Shown here: one piece after another, positions 11,138 through 21,937 of the stretch
Position numbering within the stretch: position 1 is the stretch's first letter
Layout: each line of letters starts with the position of its first letter
DNA from: Trissonchulus latispiculum
Lineage: Eukaryota > Nematoda > Enoplea > Enoplida > Ironidae
Assembly (NCBI GenBank): GCA_030248195.1
Contig: JASAND010015627.1
Coordinates: 1 to 64,000 of the forward strand
DNA: 64,000 bases
Direction: 5' to 3'
Translations under genes and position numbers: made by a program
Notes under the pieces: model-generated
What the model saw: only the letters and a program-made list of their open reading frames with translations
Told to the model about the DNA's origin: nothing
Database searches by the model: none

Positions 11138-12386
11138 TAGAGTTGGGACCGGTTCCAATTTTCAAAAGCGGTTCCGGTTCCGGTTCTAGAGTACCGGTTC
11201 CGGTTTAGGTTCTAGCTTCCGGTTCCCGGTTCCAAGTACAAAATTCGTAGTTACATTTTAACATTATTTAATATTGGATGCAGGCCCCCAGCAAGGGTTA
11301 TACAATCAAAATTATAAAGCAATACTGCAAAACAATTGGAATAGGTAATGCGATAATAACCAACTAGGTTAAACTTTTTGTTTACTTAGAATTTTAAAGT
11401 TTTTGCCTTACCTTGAATTTGCTCCATTACAAATGCTGTTACTATATGCACAACCTGCACTAAAACTTGTAAAAAATTAAAACTTTAGTATGGTCGAAAA
11501 ATTGTTTCGCTAATTCACGGTGAGATTCTACTGTGCAGCTAAATGCAGACAGCGCCTTCTGAACAGAATCTTGTAAACTCCATGCCGTTCCATTATTTGA
11601 ACTTTGAATGACTTTCCTCTCCGTTGCCGATAGCTTAAAAATAAGAAAATAAGTACTCAACTTTCGAAGTTTTCTACTCCTCTAAAATTTACTAATTTTT
11701 TAAAAAATGTTGCTTAAATCTTGCGTGCTGACTACACCACCTTCCATTTACCAATTTTTTGAGAAGATATACTCAATTTCCGACTACATCCCACCGAGCT
11801 CTCATCTTTTCTATGAGGTTAATATTCAAATATGTAAGCTGGTTACAGTTTTCATTCGGCGATGTATCGTTCACGTCTGAACGAAAGTGACCTTCTTTCA
11901 TCAATTACAATTGGAATTTTAGAACAGAAAATTTCAAAAATTCGTTAAAATTAATTTAGAGACATTTTCACAACTGCATTTTGTAATACACACAAAATTA
12001 TTTAATAAAATTTGAAAAATCAGAAGCATGAAAACAAAAAATTACGAAATTCTTTCCGGAATAAAGGAAGTAGAAATTTTCCCTTACATGTTCCTAATTT
12101 TTCAAGTAGGTATGTTTAACATTTAATTTTTGTCTTAACACACGGGATAATGTCACTAGTGTTGATTCAAAGAAACATTTGAAATTTCACTTAAGTCTAT
12201 GCCTCGGCTTCAGTGAAACTTGAAACGTGCCTCGATCGCCTGAAAAGGGGAAGCGGTAAGTTTGTGTCACCTTCAGTGGAAGCTGAAGCTGTCGTTTTCA
12301 GTTTAGGGTCTAAATTTATTCTATGGAGTGTCAGCTTCAGTTTCAGTTCCAATAATTGTACCTTCATTTCACGTTTAGTTTGAAAC
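11138..12386 (+). repeat. tandem left-half unit A of the hAT element
   Basis: Left-end array of GGTTCC followed by about 1.1 kb shared almost base for base with units B (12387-13860) and C (13861 onward). Unit A lacks roughly 230-240 bp present in B (about 12830-13070). It ends AGTTTGAAAC directly before the next TAGAGTTGG. Confidence 0.85.
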
Positions 12387-13860
12387 TAGAGTTGGGACCG
12401 GTTCCAATTTTCAAAACCGGTTCCGGTTCCGGTTCTAGAGTACCGGTTCCGGTTCCGGTTGTAGCTTCCGGTTCCCGGTTCCAAGTACAAAGTTCGTAGT
12501 TACATTTTAACATTATTTAATATTGGATGCATGCCCCCAGCAAGGGTTATACAATCAAAATTATAAAGCAATATACTGCAAAACAATTGGAATAGGTAAT
12601 GCGATAATAACCAACTGGGTTAAAGTTTTTTGTTTACTTAGAATTTTAAAGTTTTTGCCTTACCTTGAATTTGCTCCATTACAAATGCTGCTACTATATG
12701 CGCAAAAACTTGTAAAAAATTAAAACTTTAATATGGTCGAGCAAATTGTTTCGATAATTCACGGTGAGATTCTACTGTGCATCTAAATACAGACAGCGCC
12801 TTGTAATCGGACAGAATCTTGTAAACTGCACAACGTTTCAGTAAAACATGCTGAGAATTGAGATATACTGGAGCTTGAATTTTTATTTCTTTAAAAAGAG
12901 TACAGTGTCAGAAGCAAATAGTTTCCAAAACATTTAAATGCATTTAAAATATTTAAAAGCTGAAAGCCAAATTGGAAAGAAGAACATATATATTAAAGTG
13001 ATATTTAACGAGGAAATGTACAGTCGCTACTCGCTTGATTACACAAAATAGCTAACAGATACTTCTACATGCCGTTCCATTATTTGAACTTTGAATGACT
13101 TTCCTCTCCGTTGCCGATAGCTTAAAAATAAGAAAATAAGTACTCAACTTTCGAAGTTTTCAACTCCTCCAAAATTTACTAATTTTTTAAAAAATGTTGC
13201 TTAAATCTTGCGTGCTGACTTTTCCACCTTCCATTTACCAATTTTTTGAGAAGATATACTCAATTTCCGACTACATCCCACCGAGCTCTCATCTTTTCTA
13301 TGAGGTTAATATTCAAATATGTAAGCTGGTTACAGTTTTCATTCGGCGATGTATCGTTCACGTCTGAACGAAAGTGACCTTCTTTCATCAATTACAATTG
13401 GAATTTTAGAACAGAAAATTTCAAAAATTCGTTAAAATTAATTTAAAGACATTTTCACAACTGCATTTTGTAATACACACAAAACTATTTAATAAAATTT
13501 GAAAAATTAGAAGCATGAAAACAAAAAATTACGAAATTCTTTCCGGAATAAAGGAAGTAGAAATTTTCCCTTACATGTTCCTAATTATTCAAGTAGGTAT
13601 GTTTAACATTTAATTTTTGTCTTAACAGACGGGATAATGTCACTAGTGTTGATTCAAAGAAACATTTGAAATTTCACTTAATTCTATGCCTCGGCTTCAG
13701 TGAAACCTGAAACGTGCCTCGATCGCCTTAAAAGGGGAAGCGGTAAGTTTGTGTCACTTTCAGTGGAAGCTGAAGCTGTCGTTTTCAGTTTAGGGTCTAA
13801 ATTTATTCTATGGAGTGTCAGCTTCAGTTTCAGTTCCAATAATTGTATTTAGTTTGAAAC
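12387..13860 (+). repeat. tandem left-half unit B of the hAT element
   Basis: Repeat of unit A including the GGTTCC array, plus a segment with ACGTTTCAGTAAAACATGC that A lacks. There are three left ends but only two right ends (20080, 20420), so at least one unit probably arose by unequal exchange rather than a separate insertion. Confidence 0.85.
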
Positions 13861-15263
13861 TAGAGTTGGGACCGGTTCCAATTTTCAAAACCGGTTCCGG
13901 TTCCGGTTCTAGAGTACCGGTTCCGGTTCCGGTTCCGGTTGTAGCTTCCGGTTCCCGGTTCCAAGTACAAAATTCGTAGTTACATTTTAACATTATTTAA
14001 TATTGGATGCATGCCCCCAGCAAGGGTTATACAATCAAAATTATAAAGCAATATACTGCAAAACAATTGGAATAGGTAATGCGATAATAACCAACTGGGT
14101 TAAACTTTTTGTTTACTTAGAATTTTAAAGTTTTTGCCTTACCTTGAATTTGCTCCATTACAAATGCTGTTACTATATGCACAACATACACTAAAACTTG
14201 TAAAAAATTAAAACTTTAGTATGGTCGAAAAATTGTTTCGCTAATTCACGGTGAGATTCTACTGTGCAGCTAAATGCAGACAGCGCCTTCTGAACAGCAT
14301 CTTGTAAACTCCACGTTTCAGTAAAACATGCTGAGAATTGAGATATACTGGAGCTTAAATTTTTATTTCTTTAAAAAGGGTACCGTGTCAGTAAGCAAAT
14401 AGTTTCCAAAACATTTAAATGCGTTTAAAATATTTAAAAGCTGAAAGCCAGATTGGAAAGAACATTAAAGTTATATTTAGCGAGGAAATGTACAGTCGCT
14501 TGATTACACAAAATAGCTAACAGATACTTCTACATGCTGTTCCATTATTTGAACTTTGATTGACTTTCGTCTCCGTTGCCGATAGCTTAACAAGCAAAAG
14601 TTGTCTGCAAAATCTGCTGTTTTATTTGTGGAGCTGAGACTGCATTCCAGTCAGGGGCCGGCTACGCAGTTGATTTTCTGTTTGAGCTTGTGATTGTCTT
14701 GTACAGAAGATTTCCGGAAACTGTTTTTGCATGTTACCAAAAGAAAAAGTGATTACGGCAGTCGCTATTGAGCAATCCGTGGCAAACTTTGCCACTAGCC
14801 GAAAAAGGCAGTCTGTGGAGACAAAGCAACCTTTATGGCACTCTGTGAAATCGAAAACGTGTTTGCTACATCAGGAGTGATTAGATTTTTGTTCTGCCTG
14901 GAGGCAGAACTATTGCCACGGAAAATAGCTATGTTTAGCACTATGGGCACCCTTCTCTACTGTTATTCACCTTATCTTCAACTGTGCGTGTATGGCGCGT
15001 CCATCTGATCTTACTTTCATTTGAAAAATCAAAACATCTGACATTTGCCCATTTGCACAATGTTTTGTGTTTTCATCTAAATTGAGGTACAAACGGTTAA
15101 CAACTTTGACGCAATGTTATGTTCTGCTACCAAATATCAAAGCAACAAGCATCACTCAAATCTCAAAGATTTGCTTGTTGTTTGTTGATTTGAGTTTGCT
15201 TTAAAAATCAAAACGTTTTACAACAAACGCAAAACGCTATGCACAAAAATCAAGCTTTGTTCC

Positions 15264-15396
15264 TGTTGGCCAATTTCTTAGGCTAAGACAGAATCTGATT
15301 GGCTGTCGCAGACCACGCCTCCTTCTCTGATTGGCTAGTCCGTTAAAATTCTCCGAAGTGCCGTCAGTTTGAATTTGGGCGGGAGTTTGAATTCAA
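15264..15396 (+). promoter_or_regulatory. CCAAT-box cluster plus CHR/GC-box, promoter-like
   Basis: CCAAT at 15270-15274 and two ATTGG boxes at 15298-15302 and 15330-15334 are spaced about 28 and 32 bp apart, the helical phasing typical of NF-Y sites in cell-cycle promoters. Next comes TTTGAATTTGGGCGGG followed by AGTTTGAA: two TTTGAA (CHR-like) motifs flank a GGGCGGG box. The start codon of the first exon lies about 85 bp downstream. The same set occurs inverted in the other arm (about 18077-18207). Function is inferred from motifs only. Confidence 0.5.
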
Positions 15397-15478
15397 CAAT
15401 AGAATTTTATCTGGAATAGCTGGTTTTGCTGTAGCAATTTGAAGTTAGATTCAAGTTTGTTTGCGGAAACTTAGAAGC

Positions 15479-15568
15479 ATGTCTAATATTACTTTGGTTT
15501 TTGGTGAGGTATCAAAAACCATTGAGAAACATCGCCAGTCTGTGGATAACATCTCAAAGCTGTTTCTG
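15479..15568 (+). CDS. first coding exon of an unrecognised gene (plus-strand arm)
   Basis: ATG followed by 29 further sense codons, MSNITLVFGEVSKTIEKHRQ and then SVDNISKLFL, ends in phase 0 at a consensus donor CTG|GTAAGT. The start context and the promoter-like motifs upstream support a real exon. A possible second exon after TTTACATTTCAG begins at 16080, but in phase 0 it stops after 14 codons (AASRSATNGQAATA), whereas the longest open frame there is a different phase. I do not recognise the protein. The identical exon in the opposite arm shows that this 5' end was duplicated with the palindrome. Confidence 0.5.
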
Positions 15569-15879
15569 GTAAGTATTTCTCCATTTGATTAATATTTAAT
15601 TTAATTATGTTTGAGTCGTCGTATTTATGCTCCTGCCCGGTATCTAAGAATGTTCCTGTATGGTAGGCACGGACTTTGAAGATGAATTATTTTTTACGGG
15701 GGCGGGCGGGAGACCCATGAAATTGACCTCGCCCCCCGAAATTAAGTTCGCCTCCGAAATCACCCGTTCCCGGGATTTTTGTCCTCCCCCGGTATCTTTG
15801 GGGAGCCCAAATTTTTGCCAAAATTTTCAGAAATATTCCGACCTTGCTGGTCATTTTAGGCAATAAAAGGAAAAAAAAA

Positions 15880-16015
15880 TATGAAAGAAAAAATAAAAGT
15901 GGGGGGGGGAGAAATGGAGAGGGGAACGCGTGGAGGGAGGGGTCGCGTGGGGGGAACCCAACAAGTGGGGGGCGCCCCCGCCGCCCCCCAGTAAAAAAAC
16001 CCCAGCGTAATATTG
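15880..16015 (+). mobile_element. fragment (right end) of the G-rich 5-bp-TSD element family
   Basis: G-rich blocks end with GGCGCCCCCGCC and CCCCAGTAAAAAAACCCCAG, the conserved right terminus also seen at 45599 and 51340. Confidence 0.6.
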
Positions 16016-16184
16016 AATTGACGGATTCTTAGTTATCGACTGTGACAATTCTTAGTTTGGAATTGACATTTACATTTCAGGCCGCCTCCCGCTCCGCCAC
16101 TAATGGGCAGGCAGCTACAGCCTAGACGTCAGCCCCCACCTGCTCGAGTTCCGCCACCGAAGGCAACAAAGCTGGTGGCGGGTG

Positions 16185-16302
16185 CCAAAACTTATTTTTA
16201 GCCCATTTTATTGCCTCCCACTTTTGGACCTCGTCCCCGCACTAGCGCCCCCAGACTTCCCCCACCCCACTTATTTGTGCCTAGAAAAACCCCAGGTACG
16301 TA
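16185..16302 (-). mobile_element. fragment (left end) of the G-rich element family, inverted
   Basis: On the minus strand it starts CTGGGGTTTTTCTAGGCAC, continues with AAATAAGTGGGGTGGGGG and reaches AATAAAATGGGCTAAAAAT, the standard left half of the family. Confidence 0.65.
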
Positions 16303-16681
16303 TGCAAATTTCGTGGAGGCCGTGGTCGATATTCTGACGCCTTGATCCAGGAAAAACCGGGTTCAGCAAAAACGGGTGGTAAGTTATACAAGCAGGACAC
16401 CTAAAATCAGTTATTTTTAAGCGACTTTTTGCAGTTTTTACAGAAAGAATAAATCGAAAAAATTAGTCGAAAAGATCCCCCCAGTTTGGATGAACCCTCC
16501 CTCGTTGAAGCCCGCCACAACAGCTCATCTAGAAATAAACCAGACATCTTAGTTGATAAAGGTTGATTTCACGCAATTCTAATTACATAAATCGTGGAAA
16601 GCTTAAAATGCTCGGGATAAAAATGTTTTCTACTTAAAAAAGCTAAAAAATCAAATACTGACTCACCCAATTCTTATCTGT

Positions 16682-16840
16682 TGTAGCGTAGAATTATGAG
16701 CGAGCGATCGCTGTTCATTGATTCAGCAATGACCTTAAAGGTTGAACAGTCCGCAGGCAGCTGAAATTTGCCATCTTCTTCAGGAAAAATAGTAAGAGAT
16801 CCGTCTTCCCTTTCCAACAGGACATTGGCAGAGCTGACCT
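16682..16840 (-). CDS. candidate terminal exon, unrecognised
   Basis: Following TTGTTTTATAG on the minus strand an open frame reads VSSANVLLEREDGSLTIFPE, then EDGKFQLPADCSTFKVIAES and MNSDRSLIILRYNR before a stop. The acceptor, the amphipathic protein-like composition and its position in line with the first exon at 17990 suggest the last exon of the gene carried in the palindrome. Function unknown. Confidence 0.4.
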
Positions 16841-17159
16841 ATAAAACAAGCATCAATTTAGTACAATAAATGCTACGATTCAAAAATGTTTCATGAAAAC
16901 CATAGATAACATCACGAAAGAAAGACCGCAGTGAAGATTAAGGTATCAACAACAGCCAGAAAGAGTACCTCCACAGATAGATTTATCAACTATTAAACGT
17001 CAAACTAAGAAAAAGAATTAACATAAACGATCGTATTACCATCAAAATTCCAAAATAAGGGATCATAAGCTAGATGATGGTTCCAAGACAGACTTAACTA
17101 AGTTTGCTGAGCTTTATATTGAGTCTAATTCAGCAAAAATATGCAAATTAGGTTGCATG

Positions 17160-17418
17160 TCACGTCACGTTTATTTGCATATTAAAAAAGCAAAGTAGAC
17201 TGAGACTGAACACCAAGGTTTTGAATTTTGAAATAGCTTCCGATGTCGTATGCAAATTAGCCAACCATGGATTGCAGATTTCATAACTGATGACTGTTGC
17301 CACATCGATATTTTGAATCGGTACAGAAACTGGCTTGATACGTACAATAGGATTGTGTGAATGGGAAGAGTGAAAGCCAGAAGTTTTGCAAAAAACTGAA
17401 GGGGGCAATGTCGAGCTG
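17160..17418 (-). CDS. candidate internal exon, unrecognised
   Basis: After the acceptor-like TTTTTCACAG a frame is open for about 85 codons, beginning STLPPSVFCKTSGFHSSHSH and including NIDVATVISYEICNPWL. Composition looks protein-like, but the phase does not match the 17901-17990 exon directly, so an extra exon or frameshift would be needed. No family recognised. Confidence 0.3.
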
Positions 17419-17610
17419 TGAAAAAAGTAGAAATTTCTTGTAGAAACGATAAAACAGTTAAATCAATTTTATTTAAAAATGTATTTTAGAAATATCTGTG
17501 GGGGGGCATGGGGCACGAGAAAATTTCGGGGGGGGGGGGGGGTGTAAAAAATGAAAAATTAGTATTTAAAAAAATTACTAGATATAGGCAGAAAGTAGAC
17601 ATGTTCACGA

Positions 17611-18488
17611 AAAATGACCAGCAAGGTCGGAATACTTCTGAAAATTTTGGCAAAAATTTGGGCTCCCCAAAGATACCGGGGGAGGACAAAAATCCCGGGA
17701 ACGGGTGATTTCGGAGGCGAACTTAATTTCGGGGGGCGAGGTCAATTTCATGGGTCTCCCGCCCCCCACCCGTAAAAAATAATTCATCTTCAAAGTCCGT
17801 GCCTACCATACAGGAACATTCTTAGATACCGGGCAGGAGCATAAATACGACGACTTAAACATAATTAAATTAAATATTAATCAAATGGAGAAATATTTAC
17901 CAGAAACAGCTTTGAGATGTTATCCACAGACGGGCGATGTTTCTCAATGGTTTTTGATACCTCACCAAAAACCAAAGTAATATTAGACATGCTTCTAAGT
18001 TTCCGCAAACAAACTTGAATCTAACTTCAAATAGCTGCAGCAAAACCAGCTATTCCAAATAAAATTCTATTGTTGAATTCAAACTCCCGCCCAAATTCAG
18101 ACTGACGGCACTTCGGAGAATTTTAACGGACTAGCCAATCAGAGAAGGAGGCGTGGTCTGCGACAGCCAATCAGATTCTGTCTTAGCCTAAGAAATTGGC
18201 CAACAGGATCAAAGCTTGATTTTTGTGTATAGCGTTTTGCGTTTGCTGTAAGACGTTTTGATTTTTACAGCAAACTCAAATCAACAAACAACAAGCAAAT
18301 CTTTGAGATTTGAGTGATGCTTGTTGCTTTGATATTTGGTAGCAGAACATAACATTGCGTCAAAGTTGTTAACCGTTTGTACCCAAATTTAGATGAAGAT
18401 ACAAAACATTTTGCAAATGCGCATACGTTAGATGTTTTGATTTTTCAAATATTTTTAAAATCAGATGGACGCGCCATACACGCACATT
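17611..18488 (-). repeat. right arm of the 878-bp-arm palindrome
   Basis: Inverse of 14982-15860, carrying the same promoter-like sequence and the same first exon on the minus strand. The spacer between the arms (about 1.75 kb) is not symmetrical. Confidence 0.9.
17901..17990 (-). CDS. first coding exon of an unrecognised gene (minus-strand arm)
   Basis: The same 30-codon exon as at 15479-15568, with one visible substitution (HRP instead of HRQ), ATG at 17990 and donor CTG|GTAAAT at 17900. Downstream on this strand lie two further coding-like stretches (17160-17418 and 16682-16840), so this arm may still drive the original gene. Confidence 0.5.
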
Positions 18489-20428
18489 CAACATTGGCCT
18501 AGTATGTTGTTCTGGTCATTTTTTAGCCGGAGGGGGCCTATGCTTTCTAACTCAGATATTTTAACTTGTAATTTTGAGGTTGTGCTTGCAGCACCTGTCC
18601 TGACTTTGGACAGGCTGTAATTTTTCTTCCAGTCCCCCAAGCCTTATTTCCAATTTTGCTTATGCTTGCACCCCCCACAAACTTTTCACTTCACAGAATA
18701 ATTTTGAAGGATGTCATATTTATGCAAATTAGGTTACCAATATCTGGAATCAGTTCCTATTTAGCAACTTGCCTAATAACTTGCAACTTTATGCTCTCAG
18801 CCTGATTTGCTCGCATGGACTTGATGGCCCAACTTCAGACTTGAGCCGTGCGTTTTTATTTTTTGGTATGCTATAGTGCAGGTGTAAGGGGATCTATGTC
18901 TTCGCAGTGATGCAAACTCTAATTCTGTTAAAATGATCGACTCCAGTGTTTGCTATGAAAACGTTCATTCAACCAACCGCTGAGGCGTAGCCGGAAAAAT
19001 AAGAAAATAAGTGCTCAACTTTCGAAGTTGTCTACTCCTCTAAAATTTACTATTTGTTTAAAAAATGTTGCTTAAATCTTGCGTGCTGACAATACCACCT
19101 TCTATTTACCAATTTTTTGAGAAGATATACTCAATTTCCGACTACATCCCATCGAGCTCTCATCTTTTCTATGAGGTTAATATTCAAATATGTAAGTTAG
19201 TTAAAGTTTTCATTCGGCGATGTATCGTTCACGTCTGAACGAAAGTGCCCGTCTTTCGTCAATTACAACTGGAATTTTAGAACAGAAAATTTCAAAAATT
19301 CGTTAAAATTAATTTAGAGACATGTTCACAACTGCATTTTGTAATACACACACAAAATTCCTTAACAAAATTTGAAAAATCAGAAGCATGAAAACAAAAA
19401 ATTACGAAATTCCTTCCGGAATAAAGGAAGTTGAAATTTTCCCTTACAATACATGTTCCTAATTTTTTAAGTATGTTTAACATTTAATTTTTGTCTTAAC
19501 AGACGGGATAATGTCACTAGTGTTGATTCAAAGAAACATTTGAAATTTCTCTTAATTCTATGCCTCGGCTTCAGGGAAACCTGAAACGTGCCTCGATCGC
19601 CTGAAAAGGGGAAGCGGTGAGTTTGTGTCACCTTCAGTGGAAGCTGAAGCTGTCGTTTTCAGTTTAGGGTCTAAATTTATTCTGTCAGCTTCAGCTGTCA
19701 GTGTCAGCTTCAGTTTCAGTTCCAATAATTGTACCTTCATTTCACGTTTAGTTTGAAACCCTTAATTATTATCAGTATCATCCTGCATATTTCGCCTTCA
19801 GGTCTAAATTTGTTTAGTTCCAGTTCAAACTAGATTTTTAGTTTCAATTTCAGTCACTAGCTTGAAAAAGACAATATGAATGGCAACAGTGAATGGCAAC
19901 CACAAAAACAAAATCCAGCTTTTGCAAAATTTAAACTCCTGCAATAAAATTAGTTCAAGTCCATTTTTAAGAGTGGAACCGGCCGGTTCCAAATCCTACC
20001 GGTTCCGGGTTCTAAAATTCCTTCCGGTTCGGTTCCGGTTCCGGTTCCAACCGGTTCTGGTGGAACCGGTCCCAACTCTATTTGAAACTCTTAATTATTA
20101 TCAGTCTCATCCTACATATTTCGCCTTCAGGTCTAAATTTGTTTAGTTTCAGTTCAAACTAGATTTTTATTTTCAATTTCAGTGACTAGCTTGAAAAAGA
20201 CAATATGAATGGCAACAGTGAATGGCAAACACAAAAACACAATCCAGCTTTTGCAAAATTTAAACTCCTGCAAAAAAATTAGTTCAAGTCCATTTTTAAG
20301 AGTGGAACCGGTCGGTTCCAAATCCTACCGGTTCCAGTTCCGGTTCTGGTTCCGGTTCTAAAAACCCTTCCGGTTCGGTTCCGGTTCCAACCGGTTCTAG
20401 TGGAACCGGTCCTAACTCTAGATACAAT

Positions 20429-21774
20429 ACAGATAACGTTAGCTACCACATAAGTTAGCGACGAGGACATATTATGGAAAATTTGCCTGCACCACATGTG
20501 TTTTTGGAAAACCCCGGCAGCCCTATCCTGCAGTGGTTACAGTGAAAACAACGATTTGTAACTTATCTTACCGCTACCGGTGCCAATTTTGTATGCCAAT
20601 ATTATATTATATATAGCCAATTCTCCGAAAATGCTTTAAGACTCGCTGCTTTTATGTGTGCTATTTTTGACTGTTATATGGGATTCATCTAGGTTCACTA
20701 AATGCTGAGTCGAGTACGAATTGCCTAAGCAATTCGAGGTATTCGTTCTGATGTGAATTGGTATAGTTTTGAGCTTGTTTCAACTGGAGGCTTCAGTCGC
20801 AAGTTTTCTCTGGTTGGAATTAGGTGGCTTGGTTGAAATCGCTCTATGGCTTTGTGTTGATATTGGTTGAGACAATATTTGGGAATAGGTTTGGGGCTTG
20901 GTCCTGAGATCAAGTCTCGTTTATGTAGGAGCACCAAGGGTGACTGCCTATTGGCCATGTCTAGTTTTTGCTAAAATGTCCATATTCACTATTAAAGTCA
21001 AGGATGCGTCATCGTATTAATTTTTGGGATTCACATATCATTCGATAACTCCATCAAATAGCAGGGGACGATTTTTTATTTAGTGTGAAATCGCTCTTCG
21101 TTATGGAGGAATAAGCTGAAATGTGTGCGTAACCTGTATTTTGACGTGAGCGTAACTTATTTATTAAATAGCAGCCCTCCAGCTTGCATGGTGAATGCAA
21201 GCATCCACAATCTTTGGAAAAAAATTGGTCGTGTTTTTGCAAAAACTCCATTTTTTATGATAGCAGCCTACGGGATAGCTGTTGGAAGACGGTCATGCTT
21301 CGGTTAATTAGCCCCTATGAGACCTTTAGATCGACGCCTTTAATAGATTTTACGGCTTGCATGGTTCACGAAATGAGGGATTATTTGATTTCTGCAAAAA
21401 TTACAAGTTTTCGACGCCAAAACAAGAAAATCAGCTATATCTCACGGTAGAGAAAAGCTAGAAAGTTGCTTTAAAAAGCAAAAATATGAAGCACAATGAG
21501 ATCTTTCGAATGAATATAGTCAGAACTGTATAGCTGCTGCCAAGCTTTCAGAAATTGGGAAAAACTGCCCTGGCCGGAAATCTCGAATCTTTGAATCGGG
21601 ATTGCGTGGAGAGTGTTAGAACGCTAAAAGAACGTATTTCGGAAAATTTCGTCAAATTTCACCTTGATTTACGCCTCCAACCAACAATATGTGCCCAAAA
21701 GGAATCACCACCTTAAGCACATAAACATAGAGCGAGTGAGCGTACCCCCGTTTCGACTAGGTAAGGTACTTGCG
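20429..21774. other. non-coding stretch, no gene seen
   Basis: Only short uninformative ORFs on both strands. No repeat boundary was recognised apart from the inverted-repeat block that begins at 21775. Confidence 0.5.
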
Positions 21775-21897
21775 GGGGGGGGGTCACTAGAGTCTAATTT
21801 GCTGGGGGGTGGGGGTGGGCTGTTAGCGAGCAGAGCATAGTTTTTGCTCTGATAAGTGATAACATAGTGTGCCTAGTGACACACTCTTATATTATGT
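21775..21897 (-). repeat. right copy of the long-range inverted repeat
   Basis: Read on the minus strand it shows ATAATATAAGAGTGTG, CTAGGCACACT, AGAGCAAAAACTATGCTCTG and GCAAATTAGA in the same order as the 10780-10870 block, with a few substitutions and an insertion of G-rich sequence. Confidence 0.65.
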
Positions 21898-21937
21898 ACT
21901 CTTGATTGTAGTAAATATATACTAAAGAAACCTGTAC

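Larger units (their letters stand above)
14982..15860 (+). repeat. left arm of an 878-bp-arm palindrome
   Basis: From GTGCGTGTATGGCGCGTC to TGCTGGTCATTTT this sequence is repeated in inverted orientation at 17611-18488, with few differences. The arm contains CCAAT boxes, a short coding exon with ATG and splice donor, and a C-rich intronic segment. Outside both arms are short GCCGGCTACGC motifs (about 14656 plus, 18980 minus) that may mark the true element ends. Confidence 0.9.
13861..19756 (+). repeat. left-half unit C, split by a 4.4-kb insertion
   Basis: The unit runs from 13861 to about 14589 (GATAGCTTA) and resumes at about 18992 (AAAATAAGAAAATAAG). In units A and B these two parts are contiguous. 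The intervening 4.4 kb holds the large palindrome. Confidence 0.8.
12387..20080 (+). mobile_element. inner hAT-like element of the same family, TSD TTTGAAAC
   Basis: It starts TAGAGTTGGGACCGG and ends CCGGTCCCAACTCTA. TTTGAAAC flanks it at 12379-12386 and 20081-20088. It has inserted into the outer copy. It contains a further left-end copy at 13861, again preceded by TTTGAAAC, and a 4.4-kb insertion at about 14590-18991. No transposase ORF of the hAT type was found. Confidence 0.85.
11138..20420 (+). mobile_element. outer hAT-like element, TSD GATACAAT
   Basis: The left end reads TAGAGTTGGGACCGGTTCC and the right end is its inverse (GGAACCGGTCCTAACTCTA). The 8 bases GATACAAT stand directly outside both ends (11130-11137 and 20421-20428), the TSD length of hAT transposons. 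Next to each end lie arrays of the hexamer GGTTCC. Another hAT element (12387-20080) sits inside, so the original outer element was only about 1.6 kb. No transposase is visible, so it is non-autonomous. Confidence 0.88.

Noticed and set aside
16080..16165. Proline-rich open frame after TTTACATTTCAG as exon 2 of the plus-strand gene
   Set aside because: The open frame is in the wrong phase for the exon at 15479-15568; in the right phase it stops after 14 codons. Mentioned in that exon's entry only.
21054..21450. Overlapping 60-88-residue ORFs on both strands
   Set aside because: No recognisable domain, mutually overlapping, no splice or promoter context.
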